Assembly (NCBI GenBank): GCA_003242085.1 | Contig: QBML01000038.1 | Coordinates: 1 to 34,535, forward strand | DNA from: Pseudanabaena frigida | GTDB taxonomy: Bacteria > Cyanobacteriota > Cyanobacteriia > Pseudanabaenales > Pseudanabaenaceae | DNA: 34,535 nucleotides | Direction: 5' to 3' | Shown: piece after piece, positions 16,766 through 24,473 of the stretch | How positions within the stretch are numbered: position 1 is the stretch's first letter | Layout: each line of letters begins with the position of its first letter | Made by a program: the position numbers and the translations under genes | Notes under the pieces: generated by a model | The model's database searches: none | Told to the model about the DNA's origin: nothing | Seen by the model: the letters and a program-made list of their open reading frames with translations, nothing else

Positions 16766-17431
16766 ATGGTAAATTCGGTTCTTTTTGATTTAGATGGAAC
16801 ATTACTCGATCGCGAAGCCTCGGTCGAACAATTTATCGCAGCACAATACGATAGACTTGTCGCTCACCTAAGCCATATTCGCAAAACCGACTATGTTAGC
16901 AGATTTATTGAGTTAGACTGTCGTGGTCATGTTTGGAAAGATAAGGTTTATCAAACTATGGTTGCAGAACTTGAGATTGGAGGTATAGGTTGGCAAGAAT
17001 TGCTTGATGATTACGAGACACAGTTTCAATTTCATTGTATTCCATTTGATTTTCTCTTTGACGTTTTAAATATTTTAAAGCAGCAAGGTTATTTGTTAGG
17101 GATAATAACGAATGGATTAGGAAAGTTTCAAACTCGTTCAATTGAAGAGTTAAAGATTAAAGATTATTTTGATGTGATTCTAATTTCTGAAATAGAGAAA
17201 GTCAGAAAACCGCAACCAGAAATTTTTCAGCGAGCTATAGACAGGTTAGGAGTTTCAGCATCTAACAGCGTTTTTATTGGAGATCATCCTGAAGCCGATA
17301 TCTTGGGAGCAAAGAACGTAAACATGAAGACTATTTGGAAACGCAATCCATATTGGCAGCAGTCAGAAGCAGCCGATGCAGTCATTGATGAACTTAATGA
17401 AATACCTCTTATTCTTGAGCAATTCAAGTAG
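16766..17431 (+). CDS. HAD-superfamily hydrolase (phosphatase-like)
   Basis: A 221-residue HAD hydrolase. Motif I is LFDLDGTLLD with both catalytic aspartates. Motif II is the threonine in GIITNG, the motif III lysine lies in EKVRKPQPEIF, and motif IV is FIGDHPEADILGA. A helical cap of about 75 residues after motif I makes it similar to phosphoglycolate-phosphatase-like and YjjG-type enzymes. It probably removes phosphate from a small metabolite, perhaps as a housekeeping enzyme. ATG 16766 is chosen over TTG 16754, which would add only four residues; neither has a strong ribosome site. Any link to sulfur metabolism is positional only. Confidence 0.85.
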   Translation: MVNSVLFDLDGTLLDREASVEQFIAAQYDRLVAHLSHIRKTDYVSRFIELDCRGHVWKDKVYQTMVAELEIGGIGWQELLDDYETQFQFHCIPFDFLFDVLNILKQQGYLLGIITNGLGKFQTRSIEELKIKDYFDVILISEIEKVRKPQPEIFQRAIDRLGVSASNSVFIGDHPEADILGAKNVNMKTIWKRNPYWQQSEAADAVIDELNEIPLILEQFK

Positions 17432-17499
17432 GGGTAGAGCATTTGCATCATTAATTTATCAACTCCCGCCAAAAATTTCTATTCGCAAATGCTCTACCC
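17432..17499. repeat. GGGTAGAGCATTTGC inverted repeat
   Basis: Perfect 15-bp arms at 17432-17446 and 17485-17499 around a 38-base centre, starting directly after the HAD stop codon. It belongs to the same family as the repeat at 17559-17622. Confidence 0.75.
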
Positions 17500-17558
17500 T
17501 CTGCGCCATTATCGATAAATTGTCCCCGCGTTAAATTGTCCATGCGTTTTGAGGTGTT

Positions 17559-17622
17559 GGGCAGAGCATTCCCAAATTAAGAGAACCTGAGAATTTAGAA
17601 ATTGTCGCGGGAATGCTCTGCC
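17559..17622. repeat. GGCAGAGCATTCCC inverted repeat
   Basis: Perfect 14-bp arms at 17560-17573 and 17609-17622 around a 35-base centre. The arms are close to those of the neighbouring repeat (xxGTAGAGCATTTGC against xxGCAGAGCATTCCC). Two related hairpin elements thus sit side by side in the gap before the MFS gene. Confidence 0.75.
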
Positions 17623-17653
17623 TCTACAGTAATTTTCTATAATTGTGTATCTT

Positions 17654-19033
17654 ATGAACTTCAGAAACTTTGAACGCACTGGGTTAGAAGATCTCTGGTC
17701 GCTCCATTATCCATCGCGATCGCTACTGGACTTCAACCCCAACGAAGAAGCTCTAGAGTATGATCACAAATTGCCAAACCCCAATTATTCGCCTGATTCA
17801 ATGCCCCAATCCCATTTTGTCGAGTCTCCTGAAGAAATCTTATCGCAAAGTTCTGAACCGATTGTAGAGAACTTCACCACCGATCACAACTTGATTTTAC
17901 TGCTATCAATTGTGAGTGGACTAGCCATCTCTAATGTTTATTATAATCAGCCCTTACTAGCCCAGATCGGGCGCAATCTTCAAGTTTCCGAACATCAGAT
18001 TGGCATTGTTCCTGCGATAACTCAAGTTGGCTATTCCATCGGCTTATTACTACTCGTTCCCCTTGGCGATCGCCTCGAACGGCGTAAATTAATCGTCACC
18101 GTTTTGAGCTTGCTAGTCTTCGCAATTATCGCTGTCGCAATTTCACCAAACCTAACCACACTAACCATCGCCAGCCTTGCCCTCGGATGTCTCAGCATTG
18201 TCGCCCAGTTAATCATACCCATGGTCGCGCAAATGTGCAGTCCCTTAGAGCGCGGTAAAACATTGGGGATTTTGATGAGTGGATTATCCGTCAGTCTTGT
18301 ATTTACCCGTACCATTAGTGGCTTTATCGGCGAAACCTTTGGCTGGCGATCGATCTATTGGCTCTCCGCAGGTTTAATCGTCACCTTAGCCATTACCGTG
18401 CGAGGAAAACTTCCCGTTGTGCCACCCGCATCCCAATTGTCCTATTTCAAATTAATGGGAAGTATTTTGAAATTGATTCGAGAGCAACCCATATTACGCG
18501 AAGCATCCTTAAATATCGCTCTCATCTTTGCTTCCTTCAATGCCTTTTGGTCAACGATGATCTTCTTTCTCGAATCAACCTATCATTACGATGGCAAAGT
18601 TGCAGGGCTATTCGGCTTAGTAGGCATTGTCGGCGCTTTGGTCACACCGCTAATTGGCAGACTTGCCGATCAATACACTCCCCGCAAAATCCTCAGCTAT
18701 TCGATCTCCTTAGCATTAACAGCCTTTACAATTTTAGCGATCGCAGGAACCTATCTCTCTGGATTAATCATCGGCGTTCTCTTTCTATTCTTAGGAATGC
18801 ACTCGTCCTTCATTCTCAATCAAATCCGTATTTACAGCCTCGTTCCTAATGCCGAAAGCCGCTTGAATACAGTCTATATGGTGACAAACTATACTGGTGG
18901 TGCGATCGGTTCTTTTTTAGGTGCTGTTGGTTGGAGTCTGTGGCAATGGCATGGTGTTTGTGCTGTCGCTATAACTCTAATCGGACTCGCCGCAATTATC
19001 CATTTCAAGATATTCTCATTCTCAAAAGCCTAA
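17654..19033 (+). CDS. MFS transporter with hydrophilic N-terminal extension
   Basis: A 459-residue major-facilitator protein with about 12 hydrophobic segments starting near residue 80. The loop 2-3 signature is readable as GDRLERRKLIV and its counterpart in the second half as GRLADQYTPRKIL. The block GLAISNVYYNQPLLAQIG is typical of the YnfM/arabinose-efflux-like drug and metabolite exporters. The first roughly 78 residues are hydrophilic and lack a recognised domain; an internal ATG at 17801 is an alternative start that would remove most of them. I chose ATG 17654 over GTG 17645. Only 14 bases separate it from the DOPA-dioxygenase-like gene, so the two form an operon. It may export a product of the pathway or an antimetabolite. 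Confidence 0.83.
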   Translation: MNFRNFERTGLEDLWSLHYPSRSLLDFNPNEEALEYDHKLPNPNYSPDSMPQSHFVESPEEILSQSSEPIVENFTTDHNLILLLSIVSGLAISNVYYNQPLLAQIGRNLQVSEHQIGIVPAITQVGYSIGLLLLVPLGDRLERRKLIVTVLSLLVFAIIAVAISPNLTTLTIASLALGCLSIVAQLIIPMVAQMCSPLERGKTLGILMSGLSVSLVFTRTISGFIGETFGWRSIYWLSAGLIVTLAITVRGKLPVVPPASQLSYFKLMGSILKLIREQPILREASLNIALIFASFNAFWSTMIFFLESTYHYDGKVAGLFGLVGIVGALVTPLIGRLADQYTPRKILSYSISLALTAFTILAIAGTYLSGLIIGVLFLFLGMHSSFILNQIRIYSLVPNAESRLNTVYMVTNYTGGAIGSFLGAVGWSLWQWHGVCAVAITLIGLAAIIHFKIFSFSKA

Positions 19034-19047
19034 ATCCAAAAAAATTC

Positions 19048-19398
19048 ATGACTGAAACAAACATAATTACTAGCTACCATGCCCATATCTATTACCATCC
19101 TGAAAACCTTGCTGCTGCGGAACAGGTGCGCCAAGGATTAGGCGATCGCTTTGAGGTGCAGTTAGGACGTTGGCACGATCAATTAGTGGGACCTCATACG
19201 CAATCGATGTATCAGGTTGCTTTTGCTGTTGACCAATTCGATCGCCTTGTGCCTTGGTTATTACTTAATCGTCAAGGTTTAGCGGTTTTAGTACATCCCA
19301 ATACTGGCAATGCGATCGCCGATCACACAGATCATGCATTATGGCTAGGGGAGAAGCTAGAAGTCAATCTGGAACCTTTACGTCGGGTTAGTAATTAA
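19048..19398 (+). CDS. DOPA 4,5-dioxygenase family protein
   Basis: A 116-residue small extradiol-type protein. Conserved His-rich blocks are visible: YHAHIYYHP at residues about 10-18, PHTQSMYQVAF in the middle, and HPNTGNAIADHTDHALWLG near the end. These match the DOPA_dioxygenase (PF08883-type) family, which cleaves catechol rings such as L-DOPA using Fe(II). The full length is normal for the family. ATG 19048 is preferred; an upstream open frame overlaps the MFS gene. The MFS partner directly upstream suggests a transport-and-cleavage pair for an aromatic. Bacterial members are mostly uncharacterised, so ring cleavage is an inference. Confidence 0.85.
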   Translation: MTETNIITSYHAHIYYHPENLAAAEQVRQGLGDRFEVQLGRWHDQLVGPHTQSMYQVAFAVDQFDRLVPWLLLNRQGLAVLVHPNTGNAIADHTDHALWLGEKLEVNLEPLRRVSN

Positions 19399-19482
19399 TC
19401 TTAGCAATGTAATGAGAGTTATATTAATATTTCCCAATTTAAATTTAAACTGACTAACAGATTAATTATTCAGCAAATTATC

Positions 19483-20127
19483 ATGCTAAGTATAGAAGAT
19501 TTTTTTACTAATTGTACAGGGCTATGGAAAACAGATAGAACTTACCATACCCCCCTTGATAACGAGGTGGAACGCTCCTATACTGAGTTTTGGGCGATAC
19601 CGCTAACCATTACCGACAAACAAAATCTAATTACCCCCAATGAGCAACTAGCGTTACAAGTGGATTTAGAACAAGTCAAGGACAATGAAAATCACTTACC
19701 AGGATTTGCGATCGCCTTTGATACGGTTTCTGAAAAAGGCGAAAAATTTTCAATGCAGTTAAAGGCTTTATTCGTACCCTATTTCTATGTTCTATCCGTA
19801 GATAAAAGCGTAACTTATCCCGACCCACCCACCGCCGCACAAGTTACTATAGAAGAGGAAATTATCAAAGGTTTCTACCTACGGAACGAGGGTTACTCCG
19901 AAGCAGGGGCGATCGCAGGTCGGTTTACCTATCAGCCCACGCGCCAAACCCTAGAAATGACCACCTATTACAGACGTTCCGTGGCTGTTGATCAAATGCG
20001 TTTCCTTGCGCCCGATCTCCGTTTACGCACAATCGTCACCTACAAGCGCGAACCTGATTCTCAGCAAACACCTACAGAAGTTTCTCTGGTCGGTTTCGGT
20101 TTAGAGCGCCGCTATCCCCTTAACTAG
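19483..20127 (+). CDS. CpcS/CpeS-like phycobiliprotein lyase homologue
   Basis: A 214-residue protein. The start (MLSIEDFFTNCTGLWKTDRTYH) and the block MRFLAPDLRLRTIVTYKR near residues 171-188 resemble the lipocalin-fold CpcS/CpeS chromophore lyases, which attach phycocyanobilin to phycobiliprotein cysteines. The central part (residues about 50-150) fits the alternating beta strands of a lipocalin but is not clearly conserved in my reading. It may be a divergent member with another ligand. It lies 84 bases after the DOPA-dioxygenase-like gene and 18 bases before the Old Yellow Enzyme gene, and is probably co-transcribed with the latter. If correct, it supports a cyanobacterial host. Confidence 0.6.
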   Translation: MLSIEDFFTNCTGLWKTDRTYHTPLDNEVERSYTEFWAIPLTITDKQNLITPNEQLALQVDLEQVKDNENHLPGFAIAFDTVSEKGEKFSMQLKALFVPYFYVLSVDKSVTYPDPPTAAQVTIEEEIIKGFYLRNEGYSEAGAIAGRFTYQPTRQTLEMTTYYRRSVAVDQMRFLAPDLRLRTIVTYKREPDSQQTPTEVSLVGFGLERRYPLN

Positions 20128-20145
20128 CACGAATTATTAAAAAAT

Positions 20146-21210
20146 ATGACTCATCTATTCTCTCCTTTCCAACAACGTGGCGTAACTTTCCGTAATCGCA
20201 TTGGCGTTTCGCCCATGTGCCAATATTCCAGCACTGACGGATTTGCTAATGATTGGCATCTCACCCATTTAGTCAGCCGTGCAGTGGGAGGAGCAGGTTT
20301 GGTATTTACCGAAGCCGCCGCCGTAGAACCTGAAGGGAGAATTTCACCCCAAGACTTAGGTATTTGGTCAGATCAACATATTGAAACCCTCGCCAAAATC
20401 AATCAGCAAATCCATCAAGCAGGTGCGATCGCTGGTATTCAAGTTGCCCATGCAGGCCGTAAAGCAAGTAATTCTGTACCTTGGGAAGGTGGTAAACCGA
20501 TTGATGAGACTCAAGGCGGCTGGCGACCAGTTTTTGCACCTAGTGCGATCGCCTTTAATTCTGAAAATAGTCCTCTACCTGAAGCTCTAGATTTGGCAGG
20601 AATTGAGCGAATTAAAAATGCTTATATTAATAGTGCAAAACGTTCTGTCGAAGCAGGATTTCAAGTAATTGAGATTCACGCAGCGCATGGTTATTTGTTT
20701 CATGAGTTTCTCTCGCCTTTGAGCAATCAGCGTGAGGATGCCTATGGCGGCAGTTTTGAAAATCGCATCCGTTTATTAGTGGAAGTCGCAAGTGACATTC
20801 GAGATGTAGTTCCCGATCACTATCCGATTTGGGTAAGAATTTCCGCAACTGATTGGATTGAGAACAGTTGGGATATCGACCAGAGTGTGGAACTTGCCCA
20901 TAAGCTCAAATCTCTAGGTATTGATGCGATTGACTCTTCTTCTGGGGGAATTCTCAATGGTCTTGGCTCCAAGATTCCCGTGGGTGCAGGTTATCAAACA
21001 GCTTTTAGCGATCGCATTCGCCGCGAAACAGGGATGAATACTGCTGCTGTTGGTTTAATCACTGCTCCCGAACAAGCGGATCATATAGTGCGTACAGGAC
21101 AAGCAGATTTTGTATTGATCGGGCGTGAATTTTTGAGAGATCCTTACTGGGCTGCTAGAGCCGCCAAGGAATTAGGTATTAAAGATTTGGTAGTGATCAA
21201 GAGGGAATGA
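20146..21210 (+). CDS. Old Yellow Enzyme, YqjM-type NADPH:flavin oxidoreductase, 3' end cut by IS1
   Basis: A 354-residue (beta/alpha)8 FMN enzyme of the YqjM/thermophilic-like Old Yellow class. Visible active-site features are Cys25 and Tyr27 in PMCQYSS, the substrate-binding histidine pair in IHAAHGYLFHEFLSP, and the FMN-phosphate block GLITAPEQADHIVRTGQADFVLIGREFLRDP. The family reduces activated C=C bonds with NAD(P)H. An IS1-family element starts at 21189. Native sequence ends at about Asp347, and the last seven residues (LVVIKRE) come from the element. The lost native tail (FNYPVQYQRAWL) is readable beyond the element at 21992-22032. In YqjM the C-terminal arginine of the matching QYxRxW motif reaches into the neighbouring subunit's active site, so activity may be impaired. 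Confidence 0.92.
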   Translation: MTHLFSPFQQRGVTFRNRIGVSPMCQYSSTDGFANDWHLTHLVSRAVGGAGLVFTEAAAVEPEGRISPQDLGIWSDQHIETLAKINQQIHQAGAIAGIQVAHAGRKASNSVPWEGGKPIDETQGGWRPVFAPSAIAFNSENSPLPEALDLAGIERIKNAYINSAKRSVEAGFQVIEIHAAHGYLFHEFLSPLSNQREDAYGGSFENRIRLLVEVASDIRDVVPDHYPIWVRISATDWIENSWDIDQSVELAHKLKSLGIDAIDSSSGGILNGLGSKIPVGAGYQTAFSDRIRRETGMNTAAVGLITAPEQADHIVRTGQADFVLIGREFLRDPYWAARAAKELGIKDLVVIKRE

Positions 21211-21987
21211 TAAGAATCATAGATTGGATGAGAGGATTGTAGTGATGGACAAAAAGCCAAATCATAGCAATGTGATTATCGAACTTTTTAGAGAAAGATA
21301 AAGTTTTTCTGACTAGACGAGCAACCCGTTGACGCAAAGTGCAATTAAACCTTTCAATGTGATTAGTTTGTCCAGACTCTTTGCCAACTGCCCGATGACG
21401 CTTTTGGGGTAATACACAACAGTAAGCTTGCCAAAAGTCACTATAGCAAACGGCACATTGACGATAGACACTTGGCAAAGATTGCCATAATTCCCTAGCA
21501 GCATCTTGATCTCGATTGCCGATATACACCCCAACAATTTCTCTAGTGTCACGGTCAATAGCTAACCACACCCACACCTTATATTTTTTATTACCAACAA
21601 AAGACCATAGTTCATCACATTCAATAGTGAGACGTACTTTTTTTTTAGGAATTACTTTTACTTTCCGCTCAACAGTACGAGATTTACTGTTGACGTAGCT
21701 TTGCACCCATTGCAACGAAACACCAGCAACGCGAGTGATCGCTCTTAAGGACATGCGCTCTAGCAGCAGCTTATCAACTAGTTGTTTTGTTGCTTCAGGT
21801 ATGGGCTGATTTCGAGGATTACTCACAAATTGGCGATGGCAGTCCTTACATTTGTGATTTTGTTTTCCATGACGGGTTGTGCCATTTTTGATAACTCTCT
21901 TAGATTTGCAGTAAGGACATTCTTGTTCCATCGTTTTTTCCTGTTCACTTGCTTTCTTTTTTATACCATTCCCTCTTGATCACTACC
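21189..21987 (-). mobile_element. IS1-family insertion sequence, complete, 799 bp
   Basis: The terminal inverted repeats begin GGTAGTGATCAAGAGGGAAT at both ends and match at 23 of 24 positions. The element is flanked by a direct duplication, AAAGATTT, at 21181-21188 and 21988-21995, the 8-bp size expected for IS1-type insertion. It carries one transposase gene on the minus strand and appears intact. Removing it with one copy of the duplication restores the OYE reading frame exactly. Confidence 0.93.
21197..21931 (-). CDS. IS1-family transposase
   Basis: A 244-residue transposase. The N terminus is a zinc ribbon (CPYCxSKRVIKNG...CKDCHRQF), followed by a helix-turn-helix (residues about 45-75). 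The catalytic acidic residues are readable in ECDELWSFVG, CYSDFWQAY and HIERFNCTLRQR. It is a single uninterrupted frame, unlike classical IS1 with its programmed InsA-InsB' frameshift; that fits the IS1 subgroup with one long gene. The stop lies inside the left terminal repeat, so the gene fills nearly the whole element. GAACAGGAAAA precedes the start. It is convergent with the interrupted OYE gene and likely active. Confidence 0.92.
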   Translation of the reverse strand: MEQECPYCKSKRVIKNGTTRHGKQNHKCKDCHRQFVSNPRNQPIPEATKQLVDKLLLERMSLRAITRVAGVSLQWVQSYVNSKSRTVERKVKVIPKKKVRLTIECDELWSFVGNKKYKVWVWLAIDRDTREIVGVYIGNRDQDAARELWQSLPSVYRQCAVCYSDFWQAYCCVLPQKRHRAVGKESGQTNHIERFNCTLRQRVARLVRKTLSFSKKFDNHIAMIWLFVHHYNPLIQSMILIIPS

Positions 21988-22032
21988 AAAGATTTTAACT
22001 ATCCTGTGCAATATCAAAGGGCTTGGCTATGA
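21988..22032 (+). pseudogene. Detached C-terminal tail of the Old Yellow Enzyme gene
   Basis: From the second copy of AAAGATTT the reading KDFNYPVQYQRAWL-stop continues the OYE frame, ending with TGA at 22030-22032. It contains the family's C-terminal QYxRxW motif. The fragment has no start of its own and is expected to be untranslated. Confidence 0.88.
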
Positions 22033-22033
22033 G

Positions 22034-22072
22034 AGAAGCTAATTCTTCTGCTTCGCAGAAGAATTAGCTTCT
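22034..22072. terminator. Perfect 18-bp hairpin, terminator of the OYE operon
   Basis: Arms 22034-22051 (AGAAGCTAATTCTTCTGC) and 22055-22072 pair perfectly over 18 bp around TTC, followed by TTGGCTTT. It stands one base after the original OYE stop codon and also faces the convergent CadD-like gene, so it probably served both. Confidence 0.75.
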
Positions 22073-22084
22073 TTGGCTTTACGT

Positions 22085-22753
22085 TTAGGAACTTGGCAAA
22101 AAAAGAGTATAGGACTTACTATCCATCAGGATTCTAAAGCCTAACCACATGAGGACAAAAGGGAAAATTTTACGGGCGTAGCGACTGAGAATAAAGGTAA
22201 TACCTGGTAGATGGGTTAGGGAATAAGACAAAAATAGCCAGAAGCTAACTGTACTGTAACAAACAGGGATGATTACTGATAGATTTTGAATTGAGCTACT
22301 GGCAAATAAGGGAATATAAATACCAAGATTGTTGCCACCATTGGAAATAGTTACTGAGGAAACGCGATAGGTCTGGGGATCGCGAAGTACCTCCCAGAGC
22401 GATCGCTTACGTGAGTCAAAGCCACGAATTTTGGCGTTTCTCTTCAAGTTCTCAGACTTGTCTTCATCGGAATCATCTTTATTGAGGTTAATTAGATTAT
22501 TCAATCCGATGAGGATTGGTAAAATTCCCAGTAACCCAATCCAAGTTGAGGGAATGGCTAACCCAATCAAAAAACCCACTAAACTGATCAATACCAAAGC
22601 TGTGAATCCTAGCAGTTCACCCACAACAACGTGCTTGGGACGAAAAGTACGATTGACCTGACTAAAGAAGGAAGTCAGATAGATATTATCGTCAAATGTC
22701 GTTGCTACAGCAGTAGCCAATCCAATTTTAATTGTCTCAATCAGCCAATCCAT
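22085..22753 (-). CDS. CadD-family cadmium resistance/LysE-like transporter
   Basis: A 222-residue inner-membrane protein with about five hydrophobic helices. The first helix, GLATAVATTFDDNIYLTSFF, carries the aspartate pair typical of the CadD family, and VTISNGGNNLGIYIPLFA is the matching second-half block. Between them is a charged loop (KDDSDEDKSENLKRNAK). CadD proteins export cadmium or related cations; many cyanobacterial homologues are untested. It is divergent from the SBP 5 gene and shares a 370-base spacer with it, and convergent with the OYE operon. Its role in organosulfur use is not evident, though thiol release and metal stress can be linked. Confidence 0.82.
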   Translation of the reverse strand: MDWLIETIKIGLATAVATTFDDNIYLTSFFSQVNRTFRPKHVVVGELLGFTALVLISLVGFLIGLAIPSTWIGLLGILPILIGLNNLINLNKDDSDEDKSENLKRNAKIRGFDSRKRSLWEVLRDPQTYRVSSVTISNGGNNLGIYIPLFASSSIQNLSVIIPVCYSTVSFWLFLSYSLTHLPGITFILSRYARKIFPFVLMWLGFRILMDSKSYTLFLPSS

Positions 22754-22830
22754 TAATATCTCTCACGCAATACTTTACTTGTAAACCTAAAGTTTTCTGC
22801 CCCAATCCAGCGCAAAGATCTTTAAGATGT

Positions 22831-22848
22831 TAGTGAAATTAGTCACTA
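22831..22848. promoter_or_regulatory. TAGTGA-N6-TCACTA dyad, CRP/FNR-like
   Basis: A perfect dyad with arms TAGTGA and TCACTA around six bases, lying in the divergent spacer between the CadD-like and SBP 5 genes. It resembles the CRP-family consensus TGTGA-N6-TCACA with one change in each half. A TATAAT hexamer at 23040-23045 is a possible -10 box for SBP 5. Apart from these, 22754-23122 is A/T-rich and holds no gene. Confidence 0.35.
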
Positions 22849-23122
22849 GCTATAGAAATTTATAGAAGATTTGCATAAGTTCTAATAATATAGAAATAAC
22901 TGCAAAAAGTCTAACATTCTAGCAGTATTACTAGGATATAACGCTTTATTTGCGTTATTTACAGCGTTTTATCCGTAAAATTTGCTGGTAAATTTTGCCA
23001 ATTTAAAGAAATATAAAAAATTCTTAGACTTTGTTTCAATATAATGCTCTGTATAGGTTACAAGATTTATTCAGGTTTATTTTTAGCAATATTTATTATC
23101 TATGTTTATCAAAGGAGCCGAT

Positions 23123-24457
23123 ATGATTAGGTCTTTGCTTGATCTTCTACCTAAACGCCCCAAGCAACATCAAAGTACTAGAAGAAATATTAAAGGTATT
23201 AAGCGATCGCCCAATATCTCTTCTAGATCCAACCTGAAAAAACTGACCATGCAATTTTGTCTTGGGCTTGCTTCAAGTTTGGCGATGGGGATAACTTTTG
23301 ATAGTCAGGTTGGGGCAGTTCCTAAATCTATCAGCAGTAACTCTCCATTGATTGCTCAGATAAGTCAACCAAATCAAAATAACTCATCATCTAACCCACC
23401 AGTTAAAGATTCGCCAGTGAGGTTACTGGAGACGGTAGGACTATTTGTGGGTGGAATTATTTTCTGCATTGCTTTAGATCGCTGGTTCTCGAAGCGTTCT
23501 TCCCCATCGGATAACACTCCCTTAGCGGAGCAAGCCAAAAAGCTCAAACAACTCAAAATTGGCTATCCAGAGGGCATGACAAATCTGGAGGTACTACGAA
23601 CTCAAGGCTTACTAGAAGAGCGGTTACGACCATTTGGACTGAGTATCACTTGGACAAGTTTTCTATCAGCTTCCGCTTTGATTGAGGCTCTGAGCAATGG
23701 CACAATTGACTTCTGCGGTGGTGGTGGTACGGCAAGCATTTTTTCGCAAGCCGCCGATCATATATTTGTGCGCGTAGCTAAAGAGAAATATACAGCTCCT
23801 AAAGGTCAAGCGATTTTAGTACCAGAAGATTCACCAATTCAGACCCTTGCGGATCTCAAGGGCAAAAAAATTGTTTTTGATAAAGGTTCCAGCGCCCATT
23901 ATATTTTAATCCGCGCCTTGCATAAGGTTGGTCTAGATTTTAGTGACATTGAGCCAATTTACCTGACTCAGCCACAGGCTCTATCGCTATTTCGGCAAGG
24001 CGAAGCGGATGCTTGGGTGATTTGGGTTCCCTATGCCCAGACTCAAGCTCGCAGTTCCTATCCAGGGCGATTGATCGCTGATTTAGAAAGCATTTTTGGC
24101 GATCAAGCCTCTGTGGAAGTTCCCACTTACTACTATGCGATTCCTGAACTTGTCCGTGACTATCCCGACCTACTCAAGGTAATCTTAGAGGAAGTTAATG
24201 AGGCTGGCGCATGGGCGAAGAAGCAGGAATTAGAATCTGTGCAACGTTTAGCAGCTCAACATGAAATCGATCCATCGATTGTGGAAACATTGCAGCAGCG
24301 CAGTTCGGAACGAGCGATTATTCCCATTGATGATCAATCCCTTACGGCTCTTCAGCATCAAGCCAATATATTTAGAGAACTCAATCTCATTCCTGAACGA
24401 ATCAATGTCAGGGATGGTTCCTATAGTTTGCAAACTAAGCAAAACTGGACTTATTAG
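23123..24457 (+). CDS. SsuA-like substrate-binding protein with extra membrane segment (SBP 5)
   Basis: A 444-residue protein. The solute-binding core starts near residue 140 (LKIGYPEGMTNLEVLRTQG) and has the family blocks NGTIDFCGGGGTASIFSQAAD, GKKIVFDKGSSAHYILIRAL and ADAWVIWVPYAQTQ. Unlike the other four it lacks a lipobox. The basic N terminus is followed by one hydrophobic segment (MQFCLGLASSLAMG) and, about 50 residues later, by a second (ETVGLFVGGIIFCIALDRWF) just before the core. It may therefore be held in the inner membrane by one or two helices, with a Ser/Asn/Pro-rich linker. ATG 23123 follows AAAGGAG by six bases, better than ATG 23102. A methyltransferase gene starts 16 bases after its stop. 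Confidence 0.85.
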   Translation: MIRSLLDLLPKRPKQHQSTRRNIKGIKRSPNISSRSNLKKLTMQFCLGLASSLAMGITFDSQVGAVPKSISSNSPLIAQISQPNQNNSSSNPPVKDSPVRLLETVGLFVGGIIFCIALDRWFSKRSSPSDNTPLAEQAKKLKQLKIGYPEGMTNLEVLRTQGLLEERLRPFGLSITWTSFLSASALIEALSNGTIDFCGGGGTASIFSQAADHIFVRVAKEKYTAPKGQAILVPEDSPIQTLADLKGKKIVFDKGSSAHYILIRALHKVGLDFSDIEPIYLTQPQALSLFRQGEADAWVIWVPYAQTQARSSYPGRLIADLESIFGDQASVEVPTYYYAIPELVRDYPDLLKVILEEVNEAGAWAKKQELESVQRLAAQHEIDPSIVETLQQRSSERAIIPIDDQSLTALQHQANIFRELNLIPERINVRDGSYSLQTKQNWTY

Positions 24458-24473
24458 CACTTCTAGTAATTAA

